Shown: piece after piece, positions 25,463 to 34,305 of the stretch | Position numbering within the stretch: position 1 is the stretch's first letter | How the letters are laid out: the number at the start of each line of letters is the position of its first letter | From: JAIXUI01 sp943373175 | Lineage (GTDB): Bacteria > Bacteroidota > Bacteroidia > UBA7662 > JAIXUI01 | Length of the DNA: 35,702 nt | NCBI GenBank assembly: GCA_943373175.1 | Contig: CALSBM010000029.1 | Coordinates: forward strand, 1 to 35,702 | Direction: 5' to 3' | Made by a program: the position numbers and the translations under genes | Notes under the pieces: generated by a model | Seen by the model: only the letters and a program-made list of their open reading frames with translations | What the model was told of the DNA's origin: nothing | Databases searched by the model: none

Positions 25463-27364
25463 ATGAGTACAACTGAAATTCTATTGTTAGTCTGCTTATT
25501 AGCTCCACTTTCAGGAGCAGGCTTATTGCTTATTTTGGGAAGAAGTTTACCCAAAGCTGTAGCAGCAGTGTTTGGTGTATCGTTTATCGCCATTTCTTTT
25601 ATAGCAGCGCTCTTGTTGTTCATGCAAACCAGTGCAGAAAGTGCGGCATTTAAGATTAATTTATTCACTTGGTTTTCAGCCGGTAAGCTTAATGTGGATA
25701 TGGCTTTTCGTTATGATCAGCTTACGGCATTATTCCTCTTGGTGATTACCGGAATAGGAAGTTTAATCCATTTATACTCCGCAGGTTACATGCACGAAGA
25801 CGAAGGGCATAACCGATTTTTCGGTTACCTTAATTTCTTCGTTTTCTTCATGATAATGCTGGTTACTGGTGCCAACATGGTAGTTATGTTTGCCGGCTGG
25901 GAAGGGGTAGGCCTTTGTTCTTACCTGCTTATCGGATTTTGGTATAAAAACAACGACTATAACCTGGCGGCCAGAAAAGCCTTCGTTATGAACCGTATTG
26001 GTGATCTTGGCTTGTTAGCAGGGTTATTCATGTTGGTCAACAAATACAATACCTTCGATTTTGAAGCCCTGCAAAATGCAGTAGCAGGAGTGCAAACAGG
26101 TGATGCCTATCTAACTACCGCGACCGCGTGTTTGTTCATTGGTGCAATGGGTAAGAGTGCTCAGATACCGTTGTTTACCTGGCTTCCAGACGCGATGGCA
26201 GGGCCGACCCCAGTTTCTGCACTCATTCATGCAGCTACCATGGTTACGGCTGGTATCTACCTCGTCGTAAGGACTCACTTTCTTTTCAGCCTTACACCGG
26301 CTACTCTTGATTTCATTTTGTACATCGGCTTGGCAACAGCCTTATTTGCCGCTACGATTGGGCTTCGCCAGAATGATATAAAGAAAGTACTGGCGTACTC
26401 TACCGTATCTCAATTAGGGTTCATGTTTATTGCTTTGGGAACAGGAGCCTTCGCAACGGGATTTTTCCATGTGTTTACCCATGCTTTTTTCAAGGCATTA
26501 CTATTTCTTGGAGCAGGTTCGGTTATCCATGCATTGCATCATGAACAGGATATGCGATTCATGGGTGGTTTGAAAAAGAAACTCCCATTAACCTGGATTA
26601 CCTTTTTAATTGGCACTATTGCGATTGCCGGACTTCCACCATTTGCCGGTTTCTTTTCAAAAGACGAAATTCTCGCCCATTTGTATGCTAAAAATCCGAT
26701 GCTTTGGGGAGTTGCTCTTTTAGGCTCACTGCTAACTGCTTTCTACATGTTCCGCTTATACTACTTAGTATTTCATGGAACCTATCGGGGAGATTCGCAT
26801 TCGGCATCTCATATCCATGAATCACCATGGACAATGACAATGCCCTTAGCCATTCTGGCGCTCTGTTCCATTGTTGCAGGATTAATTGGAATCCCTGCTG
26901 TTTTTTCTGAACACGGACATTGGTTAAATCATTTCTTAGGAAAGCTGATTCCGGTTCATCATCCTCATGGCATCAGTCACGCTACAGAGTTAACGCTTAT
27001 GGGGGTTTCAGTTACAGCCGTTTTAGTTATGGTTGCGATTGCTTTCCGGGTTTACGGACAGGGCAAAGTTGTTCCGGTATCTGCCGAGGAAGAAACCAAT
27101 CCATTCTTTAGACTACTTGCAGATAAATACCGGATTGATGAGTTGTATCATTTCCTTTTTGTTGCTCCATTCAATGCCATCTCCCAGTTTTTCGGAAAGT
27201 TGATTGACGCTCAAGTGATTGATGGTATTGTAAATGCAATGGGGAGTTTAGCCATGACACTGTCAGGAATGCTTCGTTTACTTCATAATGGCCGTATTGG
27301 AACTTACCTTTTGGCCATGACAGTGGGTGTAATCCTTGTTTTAGCCTATAACCTTATTTTCTGA
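25463..27364 (+). CDS. nuoL: NADH-quinone oxidoreductase subunit L
   Basis: 633 residues, the distal antiporter-like proton pump with the long lateral helix at its C-terminus. Typical motifs are FAGWEGVGLCSYLLIGFW with the key glutamate E147, and TPVSALIHAATMVTAG. The FGYLNFFVFFMIMLVTG helix precedes them. The stop shares one base with the nuoM start. Confidence 0.97.
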   Translation: MSTTEILLLVCLLAPLSGAGLLLILGRSLPKAVAAVFGVSFIAISFIAALLLFMQTSAESAAFKINLFTWFSAGKLNVDMAFRYDQLTALFLLVITGIGSLIHLYSAGYMHEDEGHNRFFGYLNFFVFFMIMLVTGANMVVMFAGWEGVGLCSYLLIGFWYKNNDYNLAARKAFVMNRIGDLGLLAGLFMLVNKYNTFDFEALQNAVAGVQTGDAYLTTATACLFIGAMGKSAQIPLFTWLPDAMAGPTPVSALIHAATMVTAGIYLVVRTHFLFSLTPATLDFILYIGLATALFAATIGLRQNDIKKVLAYSTVSQLGFMFIALGTGAFATGFFHVFTHAFFKALLFLGAGSVIHALHHEQDMRFMGGLKKKLPLTWITFLIGTIAIAGLPPFAGFFSKDEILAHLYAKNPMLWGVALLGSLLTAFYMFRLYYLVFHGTYRGDSHSASHIHESPWTMTMPLAILALCSIVAGLIGIPAVFSEHGHWLNHFLGKLIPVHHPHGISHATELTLMGVSVTAVLVMVAIAFRVYGQGKVVPVSAEEETNPFFRLLADKYRIDELYHFLFVAPFNAISQFFGKLIDAQVIDGIVNAMGSLAMTLSGMLRLLHNGRIGTYLLAMTVGVILVLAYNLIF

Positions 27365-28827
27365 TGTTGACCGCACTTCTTGTTTTTTTACCGTTGCTGG
27401 TGTCGGTTGTGGTATTTTTTAGCCCACGAAAAATAGCGTTCTGGGTGTCCTTCGGAGGTTCATTGTTGGCTCTTGCCTTGGTCGCGATGATGATTAATGC
27501 TTTTGATCCGGCGTTGGGAAGACAGTTTGTATATGAGAAAGCCTGGCTACCCGATTTAGGCATTAGCCTGAAAATGGGCGTAGATGGCTTTAGCCTTCTG
27601 ATGCTGATTCTCACGGCCATCTTAACGCCATTGATTATTGCTTCTTCCTATAATCAAGAGCGTTCCTGCTCTTTTTACGGACTTATTCTGATGATGGAAT
27701 CCGCGCTTTTAGGCGTTTTTGTTGCCCAGGATGCATTTCTGTACTACTTGTTCTGGGAGATGGCTTTGATTCCGGTTTATTTCTTAGTGTTAATATGGGG
27801 CGACGATTCCCGCAAAGTAGTAACCTATAAATTCTTTATTTACACGTTAGCCGGTTCTCTGTTTATGCTTGCCGGCATTTTATTACTGTACTTTAACAAC
27901 CCAGCAAGAACGTTTGACATTGATCAGCTTTACACGCTTCAGTTATCAGGTAATCAACAGAGTTTGATTTTCATTCTGATGTTTATAGCGTTTGCCATAA
28001 AACTTCCTCTTTTTCCTTTCCATACTTGGCAGGCACCTGCTTATACCGTTGCACCAACCTCTGCTACCATGTTGCTTTCCGGTGTAATGCTTAAAATGGC
28101 GGTTTACAGCATAGTGCGTTGGATTTTCCCAATAATTCCACTTGGAGCCTGGATTTGGGGCGACGTTGTCCTCGGCATGTGTGTTATCGGCGTGCTCTAT
28201 GGCGGCTGGATTGCAGTTCGCCAGGACAACATAAAAACTATGTTGGCCTATTCTTCCTTTTCACACGTTGGGTTAATTGTCGCCGGTTTGTTTTGTTTTA
28301 CGGAAGAAGGCATTCAAGGCGCTATGTTCCAATCGTTCTCACACGGGATTAATGTAGTTGGACTATTTTTCATCGCTGAAATTCTTTTTCAGCGTATGCA
28401 AACCCACGATTTAAAACTGATGGGAGGCTTACGGGTTTCTGCCCCTATTTTGGCTTCTTTCTTCCTGATACTATTATTTGGTTCAGTCGGTCTTCCAATG
28501 ACCAACGGATTTATCGGAGAGTTTATGTTGCTCAGAGCGATTGCAGGGTATAAACTGTGGTTAGGCGTTTTAACCGGAGCAACTGTAATCATCGGAGCAG
28601 TGTATATGCTACGAGCTTTTCAAAAATCGATGCTTGGAGGCGTTGAACGTGAAACTTTCACCCTTTCTGACCTCACGCTCAGAGAGAAACTTATACTTCT
28701 TCCACTGGCTGGAATTGTCATAGTTACGGGAGTTTATCCAAGTGTTATTCTGCAAATCACCGGACCAGCAAGTGCGAAACTCGGCGAATTGTTTTCTGTT
28801 TACTTAAACTACAGCAGCCAGAACTGA
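27364..28827 (+). CDS. nuoM: NADH-quinone oxidoreductase subunit M
   Basis: 487 residues, the middle antiporter-like proton pump with about 14 helices. The key glutamate is E132 in YYLFWEMALIPVYFLV. The conserved PLFPFHTWQAPAYTVAPT and MLAYSSFSHVG follow. One-base overlaps with both nuoL and nuoN. Confidence 0.97.
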   Translation: MLTALLVFLPLLVSVVVFFSPRKIAFWVSFGGSLLALALVAMMINAFDPALGRQFVYEKAWLPDLGISLKMGVDGFSLLMLILTAILTPLIIASSYNQERSCSFYGLILMMESALLGVFVAQDAFLYYLFWEMALIPVYFLVLIWGDDSRKVVTYKFFIYTLAGSLFMLAGILLLYFNNPARTFDIDQLYTLQLSGNQQSLIFILMFIAFAIKLPLFPFHTWQAPAYTVAPTSATMLLSGVMLKMAVYSIVRWIFPIIPLGAWIWGDVVLGMCVIGVLYGGWIAVRQDNIKTMLAYSSFSHVGLIVAGLFCFTEEGIQGAMFQSFSHGINVVGLFFIAEILFQRMQTHDLKLMGGLRVSAPILASFFLILLFGSVGLPMTNGFIGEFMLLRAIAGYKLWLGVLTGATVIIGAVYMLRAFQKSMLGGVERETFTLSDLTLREKLILLPLAGIVIVTGVYPSVILQITGPASAKLGELFSVYLNYSSQN

Positions 28828-30197
28828 TGAAAGCATTAATACTCACTTCTGTTATTGGCATTGCGACTCTTTTTGCCGGGGTTTACAAACTTCGCAACAA
28901 ATCAGTTTGGGTGCCATTTCTTGGGTTAATCGGAGTCATGTTTACTCTTTTTGCCGATTGGAATACTTCCATAAGTTGGTACAACAACATGGTTCGTTTT
29001 GATAACTATTCATTGGCTTTCAGTGGCATTGTTATCACCGCGTTGCTCATGATTCTGGCCTTATCGATGGACCATTACAAAGAGGCAGGCAGCTCCATCG
29101 CTGATATTTATGGATTAATGGTTTTCTCTGTTGTAGGCGCCATTGTTTTAAGTGCATTTTCAAATCTGGCGATGTTGTTTCTCGGCGTGGAAATTTTATC
29201 TATTCCGGTTTACATCATGGCAGGCTCAAACCGTCGTCTAAGTGCTTCGAATGAATCGGCCTTGAAGTACTTCCTTATGGGCTCGTTTGCAAGTGGCATA
29301 TTGCTTTTCGGGATTGCGTTAGTTTATGGGGCGACTCAAACACTCGACCTTGATCAGATGGCACTTTTAGGGCCTACTGTACAAAGTCCATTGTTCACTG
29401 TTGGAGTATTGCTGGTGCTTTGTGGATTTCTGTTTAAGATTGCTGCTGCACCGTTTCATTTCTGGGCTCCCGATGTTTACGAAGGCGCACCCGGACTTGT
29501 TACAGCCTTCATGGCCACTATTGTGAAAACTGCTGCCTTTGCTGCATTTTTCCGGCTTTTTTCTACTGCGTTTATCAGCGAGGAGTCTGCTTGGTTTAAG
29601 GCGTTATGGGGAATCACCGCAGCAACTTTATTAGCTGGAAATTTGACCGCGCTTTACCAGACTAAGATGAAGCGACTAATGGCCTATTCGAGCATTGCAC
29701 ATGCTGGATATATGCTTCTTGCGATGCTTACGTTGAATAAACAAGCAGGTAGTGCAGTTTTGCTTTATGCCGCATCTTATACCTTAGCCAGTATTGCTGT
29801 TTTTGCGGTAATGTTGTTGGTAAGCGAAGCCCAGGAATCTGATGCTTTGGTTAAATTCAAAGGTTTAGCGAAGAACAACCCATTTTTGGCGGTTATTCTG
29901 GCTATTGCCTTGTTTTCCTTGGCAGGAATTCCACCTTTGGCAGGATTCTTTGCCAAGTACTACTTGTTTGCTATCGCACTGAAATCCAATCTGTTTTACA
30001 TCGTCATTGTAGCAATCATTGCTTCAATAATAGGAGCGTGGTATTACTTAAAAAGCCTAAGTTTAGCTTTTATGCCCTCAAACGAAGGCGCAGAACACAT
30101 CCCAGTAGGCTTGCCTACCAAGATTGTATTGATTTTGTGCGTTACAGGAGCCTTAGTGTTGGGTCTTCGTCCTGATTTAATCCTTCATCTTATCTAA
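28827..30197 (+). CDS. nuoN: NADH-quinone oxidoreductase subunit N
   Basis: 456 residues, the third antiporter-like subunit with about 14 helices. E122 in FLGVEILSIPVYIMAG is the conserved channel glutamate, and APFHFWAPDVYEGAP and MAYSSIAHAGYML are typical. It is the last gene of the nuo operon; a hairpin follows 25 bases after the stop. Confidence 0.96.
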   Translation: MKALILTSVIGIATLFAGVYKLRNKSVWVPFLGLIGVMFTLFADWNTSISWYNNMVRFDNYSLAFSGIVITALLMILALSMDHYKEAGSSIADIYGLMVFSVVGAIVLSAFSNLAMLFLGVEILSIPVYIMAGSNRRLSASNESALKYFLMGSFASGILLFGIALVYGATQTLDLDQMALLGPTVQSPLFTVGVLLVLCGFLFKIAAAPFHFWAPDVYEGAPGLVTAFMATIVKTAAFAAFFRLFSTAFISEESAWFKALWGITAATLLAGNLTALYQTKMKRLMAYSSIAHAGYMLLAMLTLNKQAGSAVLLYAASYTLASIAVFAVMLLVSEAQESDALVKFKGLAKNNPFLAVILAIALFSLAGIPPLAGFFAKYYLFAIALKSNLFYIVIVAIIASIIGAWYYLKSLSLAFMPSNEGAEHIPVGLPTKIVLILCVTGALVLGLRPDLILHLI

Positions 30198-30221
30198 GTA
30201 ATAATTGCGAATAGTCTAATA

Positions 30222-30265
30222 ATGGCCTGCTTTTCCTTCGAGAATTGCAGGCCATGTTGTTTTCG
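30222..30265 (+). terminator. Probable terminator of the nuo operon
   Basis: ATGGCCTGC (30222-30230) pairs with GCAGGCCAT (30247-30255). The interior can extend the stem through TTTTC / GAGAA with a two-base bulge. A broken T-run (TGTTGTTTTC) follows. The U-tract is weak, but the position right after nuoN fits. Confidence 0.6.
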
Positions 30266-30348
30266 TTGAATTCGTCGAAGCAATTCAAGGTTTAAAGGTC
30301 AGAAAAGCGGTTTTTCGCTTTTATTTGCCGCAAAACTTTGGAACGGAA

Positions 30349-32769
30349 ATGACAATTAAGCGTCAAGACCATCTGCCGCAGCGTATTGGGCAGTTGCGTT
30401 CTTATGAAAAAACAACCACCGGTGTTGCTATCAGCACCGATGATGAACTGGTAGATGTTTCGTTTTACACGGAAGGCAGTGTAAGAATTCGTGCAAGGAA
30501 AAAAGACAGCGACGATGTTTCTTTTTCTTATGCGGTAGTAGCCCACCCGGCTGAAATATCGTTCTCGGTAGAAGATACCACCGACACCCTCACGTTAACC
30601 ACGTCTTTGCTTTCCATTCGGATTGATAAAGCGCATGTCCGCTTTAGTTTTCTGACTCCAGGTGGTGAAGTTATCAACGAAGAAGTTGAACAACTTGGAA
30701 CGATGTGGATTGGGCATGAGGTAGGAAGCTATCGTAAGCTGCAACCGGGAGAACGTTTTGTTGGGTTAGGCGAGAAAACCGGAAACTTAGACCGTGCCGG
30801 TAAAGCCTACCAACATTGGAATTCCGACTCATTTGCTTATGCCCATGATGAAGATCCGTTGTACCTCTCCACGCCATTTTACATGGGCATTCACAGTGGA
30901 TTGTGTTACGGCATCTTCTTCGACAACACCTACCGTTCGGTCTTTAACTTTGGCGCCTCCAACGATCGTTTTTCATCGTTTACAGCACCGGATGGCGAAA
31001 TGGATTACTACTTCATCCATCAGCCCGGAATAGGAAAAATCATTGAGGATTATACGCACATCACCGGACGTCCGGAACTTCCTCCCTTGTGGAGCTTGGG
31101 TTTCCAGCAGTGTCGATACAGTTATTACCCGCAGAAGGAAGTGATGAACATTGCGCGAAACTTCCGTGAGCGTGAGATTCCTGCCGATGTTATCTACCTC
31201 GACATCCATTACATGGAGCAGTACAAGGTATTTACTTGGGACAATAAGCGATTCCCGGATCCCGATGGAATGGTACGGGAGCTGAAAGAAATGGGATTCA
31301 ACATTATCCTGATTGTAGATCCCGGTGTTAAGGTTGAAGAAGGCTACCAATACTACGACGAAGGACTTGCGGGAGATTTATTCGCTAAATATCCCGATGG
31401 AACTAACTATACTGCGAAAGTTTGGCCGGGGTGGTGTCATTTCCCTGACTTTACCAATCCCAATACCCGTGACTGGTGGGGAGAGAGTTACAAAATCCAC
31501 GTTGACAATGGCATTGAAGGCTATTGGAACGACATGAACGAGCCAGCAACCTGGGGAAAGCGTATTCCGGACATTGTTGAATTTGAATATGAAGGCCATA
31601 AAGCGACTATTCGTAAGGCGAACAATGTTTACGGTATGCAGATGGCGCGTTCCACTTTCGAAGGAGTTCGCAAGCAGCTCAATGGCCGTCGTCCTTTTGT
31701 GTTGAGCAGGGCTGGGTTCTCCGGAATTCAGCGTTATGCAGCAGTATGGACTGGCGACAACATTGCCAACGACGATCACATGATGGCCGGAATCCGAATG
31801 TTGACAGCCATGGGACTTTCAGGTATTCCATTTTGCGGCTATGATGTTGGAGGATTTGCGGGAGAAGCTTCGAACGAACTTTTCGCTCGTTGGGTTTCGA
31901 TTGGGGCATTTTCGCCGTTCTACCGTGCGCACTCCATGATTAACAGTAGAGATGCAGAACCTTGGGCATTTGGGGAAGAAGTAGAAGAAATCTCGAAGAA
32001 CTACATCAACCTTCGCTATCGATTACTTCCCTATTTGTATTCCTGCTTCTACGAAACGGCCATGTCAGGAATGCCGATTCAGCGTAGTTTGGCTATTGAT
32101 TATCCGCACGATAAGCGCGTATTTTCTTCCGCCTTCCAGAATCAGTACTTGTTCGGGCCGAATATTCTGGTAGCACCGGTAGCTTCGACCCGTCAGACTA
32201 TCAAAGTATTTTTACCTGAAGGCGATTGGTACGATTTGTACACCGATAAGTATTTCAACGGAGACCATGAGTACTTTGTGCCAACACCAAAAGACCGTTT
32301 ACCTGTGTTTGTGCGAGGAGGAGGGGTAGTGTTGATGCAGAACAAGATTAACCACACGAAGGAGAAGCCTGAACCCACGATGGAGATTCATTTGTATAAC
32401 GGAACAGAAGGCGACTTTCTCTATTTTGAAGACGACGGAGAGACCTACGAGTACGAGCAAGGGAATTATTACCGTCGTCATTTGAAGTTTAACGGAGAAG
32501 CATGCAGCTTCAGTTTATGCGCTGTAGAAGGTAGCTATACGAGCAAGTTTACCCATGCAAAAGTGTATTTCCATGGATTTGGGGATGAAAGCCTTAATGT
32601 TCAGCTTGATGATCAAGTGTTAGAGATCAACAAAGAAGATTATCGGTTTATCGAGCCTATATCCGATTTAGACCCTTGGCATATCGAACCGGACCAGAGT
32701 AACGTAGTTAAAGAGCTACCTTTTGCAATTTTTGCCTTGAAGGATGGTGAGATGAAGCTGAATTGGTAG
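30349..32769 (+). CDS. Glycoside hydrolase family 31 (alpha-glucosidase-type)
   Basis: 806 residues from ATG 30349 (MTIKRQDHLPQRIGQL); the TTG at 30325 adds eight residues and is not preferred. No signal peptide is seen, so a cytoplasmic enzyme is expected. Order: N-terminal beta-sandwich (with FVGLGEKTGNLDRAG), the (beta/alpha)8 barrel with PPLWSLGFQQCRYSYYP, nucleophile D395 in YWNDMNEPA, acid/base D470 in WTGDN, then RYRLLPYLYS and C-terminal beta domains with a DUF5110-like region. It probably releases glucose from alpha-glucosides or maltodextrins; some GH31 enzymes are xylosidases or transferases. It stands alone between two terminators. Sampled 60-base rows are about 50% G+C, against about 40% in suf and nuo genes. 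Confidence 0.93.
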   Translation: MTIKRQDHLPQRIGQLRSYEKTTTGVAISTDDELVDVSFYTEGSVRIRARKKDSDDVSFSYAVVAHPAEISFSVEDTTDTLTLTTSLLSIRIDKAHVRFSFLTPGGEVINEEVEQLGTMWIGHEVGSYRKLQPGERFVGLGEKTGNLDRAGKAYQHWNSDSFAYAHDEDPLYLSTPFYMGIHSGLCYGIFFDNTYRSVFNFGASNDRFSSFTAPDGEMDYYFIHQPGIGKIIEDYTHITGRPELPPLWSLGFQQCRYSYYPQKEVMNIARNFREREIPADVIYLDIHYMEQYKVFTWDNKRFPDPDGMVRELKEMGFNIILIVDPGVKVEEGYQYYDEGLAGDLFAKYPDGTNYTAKVWPGWCHFPDFTNPNTRDWWGESYKIHVDNGIEGYWNDMNEPATWGKRIPDIVEFEYEGHKATIRKANNVYGMQMARSTFEGVRKQLNGRRPFVLSRAGFSGIQRYAAVWTGDNIANDDHMMAGIRMLTAMGLSGIPFCGYDVGGFAGEASNELFARWVSIGAFSPFYRAHSMINSRDAEPWAFGEEVEEISKNYINLRYRLLPYLYSCFYETAMSGMPIQRSLAIDYPHDKRVFSSAFQNQYLFGPNILVAPVASTRQTIKVFLPEGDWYDLYTDKYFNGDHEYFVPTPKDRLPVFVRGGGVVLMQNKINHTKEKPEPTMEIHLYNGTEGDFLYFEDDGETYEYEQGNYYRRHLKFNGEACSFSLCAVEGSYTSKFTHAKVYFHGFGDESLNVQLDDQVLEINKEDYRFIEPISDLDPWHIEPDQSNVVKELPFAIFALKDGEMKLNW

Positions 32770-32787
32770 TAATTTGCAGAAATATTT

Positions 32788-32816
32788 AAGGGATGCTTTT
32801 AGCATCCCTTTTTTTT
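32788..32816 (+). terminator. Rho-independent terminator of the GH31 gene
   Basis: Perfect 10-base stem AAGGGATGCT / AGCATCCCTT (32788-32797 and 32801-32810) with a TTT loop, and T from 32809 to 32816. The next gene's ATG follows immediately at 32817. Confidence 0.92.
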
Positions 32817-33620
32817 ATGCTTCATCGGATAGCAACAACTTTCATACACTTACTTAGTAAGCTGCAAAAGTCATGGATTAAGGAAAGAAGTCAAGCGCTA
32901 AGACTACTCGAACACCATAAGCTTTCATATCAGATTGAATCTGGAACAAATGAAGACTGTATTTATATCAAGAAGTATAAACAGTCATTCATACTTCGGC
33001 ATGAAAGTTCAGATTTTATCACCTTTACCCAGGTAATCATTGGAGAAGAGTATGATTGGTTGATGAATCTATTGAAAACAGTATTTAAGGCAGATCTAAA
33101 ATACATCATAGATGCAGGGGCAAATATTGGCCTAGCGAGCCTTGTTTTTAATCGATATTTCCCAGAAGCTCAAATTTGTGCTCTTGAACCAGAGGACAAA
33201 AATTTTGCATCCTTGAAACAAAACCTTGAATCAAATCGGATTTCTGCAAATTCTGTAATAAATGGAGGATTATGGAGCAAATCCTGCAATCTAGAAGTGA
33301 AACAGGACTTTCGGGATGGAAGAGATTGGTCGTTTTCTGTGGCTGAAAATCCGGATGGAAGTGTTCAGGCTTATGGAATAGAGGAGCTAATAGAGAAAGT
33401 GAAATTTCCAACTATCGACTTGTTAAAGATAGATATTGAAGGTTCTGAGTTCGAAGTATTAAAGACTTCATTTAATTGGATAAAAAAGGTGAAGTTTCTC
33501 GCAATTGAGATTCATGAAGAATTTGGAACCGTCGAGCAGATTCATCAGTTAATTGGGGACGAATTTGAGTACTTGAAAGTAAACGAAACCTATCTTTTTT
33601 TTAGGAAGAGCAAAAATTAG
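32817..33620 (+). CDS. FkbM family methyltransferase
   Basis: 267 residues from ATG 32817; an in-frame ATG at 32793 lies inside the terminator hairpin and is rejected. The Rossmann SAM-binding motif is IDAGANIGLASLVF (D99), the acidic end of strand 2 is in CALEPEDKNF, and the FkbM (Methyltransf_21) signature LLKIDIEGSEFEVL is around D206. FkbM enzymes O-methylate sugars or small molecules; in accessory loci they are often tied to surface polysaccharides or protein glycans. The substrate is not evident. The gene is AT-rich (about 35% G+C in sampled rows). One base separates its stop from the next methyltransferase. Confidence 0.88.
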   Translation: MLHRIATTFIHLLSKLQKSWIKERSQALRLLEHHKLSYQIESGTNEDCIYIKKYKQSFILRHESSDFITFTQVIIGEEYDWLMNLLKTVFKADLKYIIDAGANIGLASLVFNRYFPEAQICALEPEDKNFASLKQNLESNRISANSVINGGLWSKSCNLEVKQDFRDGRDWSFSVAENPDGSVQAYGIEELIEKVKFPTIDLLKIDIEGSEFEVLKTSFNWIKKVKFLAIEIHEEFGTVEQIHQLIGDEFEYLKVNETYLFFRKSKN

Positions 33621-33621
33621 C

Positions 33622-34293
33622 ATGAGAGAAGCAGCACTAAAGCGGTTATCAGGATACCAAATCAAAAAAACTGATGCCTACTACCTTGAGCTTTCTAGTA
33701 TGATTGAGGCACTTTCCAATGCAGCATCAACTTATGCTAATGGAAAGCTACTTGACATAGGCTGTGGAAACAAACCTTATGAGACCTTGTTTGCACCTCA
33801 TGTTAATGAATATGTAGGATCTGATATCATACAATCTGATTTGGGTAAAGTAGATATCATTTGTGACGCTTCAAATATCCCTTTGGAAGATGGAACATTC
33901 GATACTGTAATTTGTACGCAAACGATAGAACACGTTCCTAATCCTTTTGCTGTGGTCAATGAAGCCAGCAGACTTCTAAAAAAAGGAGGCGTGTTTATTA
34001 TAACAGGGCCAATGTATTGGCCTTTGCATGAAGAACCGTATGATTTTTATCGATATACCAAACATGGATTCAGGTATATGTTAGAAAGTAATGGATTTAC
34101 AAAGGTTGAAGTTGTGAGCAATGGGGGTAAATGGGCACTTTTAGGGCAAGTAGTAATTCATACATTACCAAAATGGATTAGTAATAGAAAACCATTTCGT
34201 TGGGTAAACAATAGTATTTTTACGTATCTTGACAATAAGTTTTATGATGACAACAATACGATGAATTACGTTTGTATCGCATTCAAAGAATAA
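33622..34293 (+). CDS. Class I SAM-dependent methyltransferase (Methyltransf_11 type)
   Basis: 223 residues. Motif I is LLDIGCGNKPYE (about 43-54), motif II holds the acidic residue in YVGSDI, and the post-motif region FDTVICTQTIEHVPNPF is typical of UbiE/Methyltransf_11 enzymes. The segment EEPYDFYRYTKHGFRYML after the core is common in methyltransferases of glycan gene clusters. It starts one base after the FkbM gene stops, so the two are probably co-transcribed and act on related substrates. AT-rich like its neighbour. Confidence 0.87.
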   Translation: MREAALKRLSGYQIKKTDAYYLELSSMIEALSNAASTYANGKLLDIGCGNKPYETLFAPHVNEYVGSDIIQSDLGKVDIICDASNIPLEDGTFDTVICTQTIEHVPNPFAVVNEASRLLKKGGVFIITGPMYWPLHEEPYDFYRYTKHGFRYMLESNGFTKVEVVSNGGKWALLGQVVIHTLPKWISNRKPFRWVNNSIFTYLDNKFYDDNNTMNYVCIAFKE

Positions 34294-34305
34294 AATTACA
34301 AGGTT

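Noticed and set aside
31378..31779. Minus-strand frame of 133 codons inside the GH31 gene
   Set aside because: It covers the catalytic barrel of GH31 on the other strand; its openness follows from the higher G+C of that gene.
32793..32816. Upstream ATG extension of the FkbM methyltransferase
   Set aside because: It would place the first eight codons inside the GH31 terminator hairpin and U-tract; ATG 32817 is sufficient.
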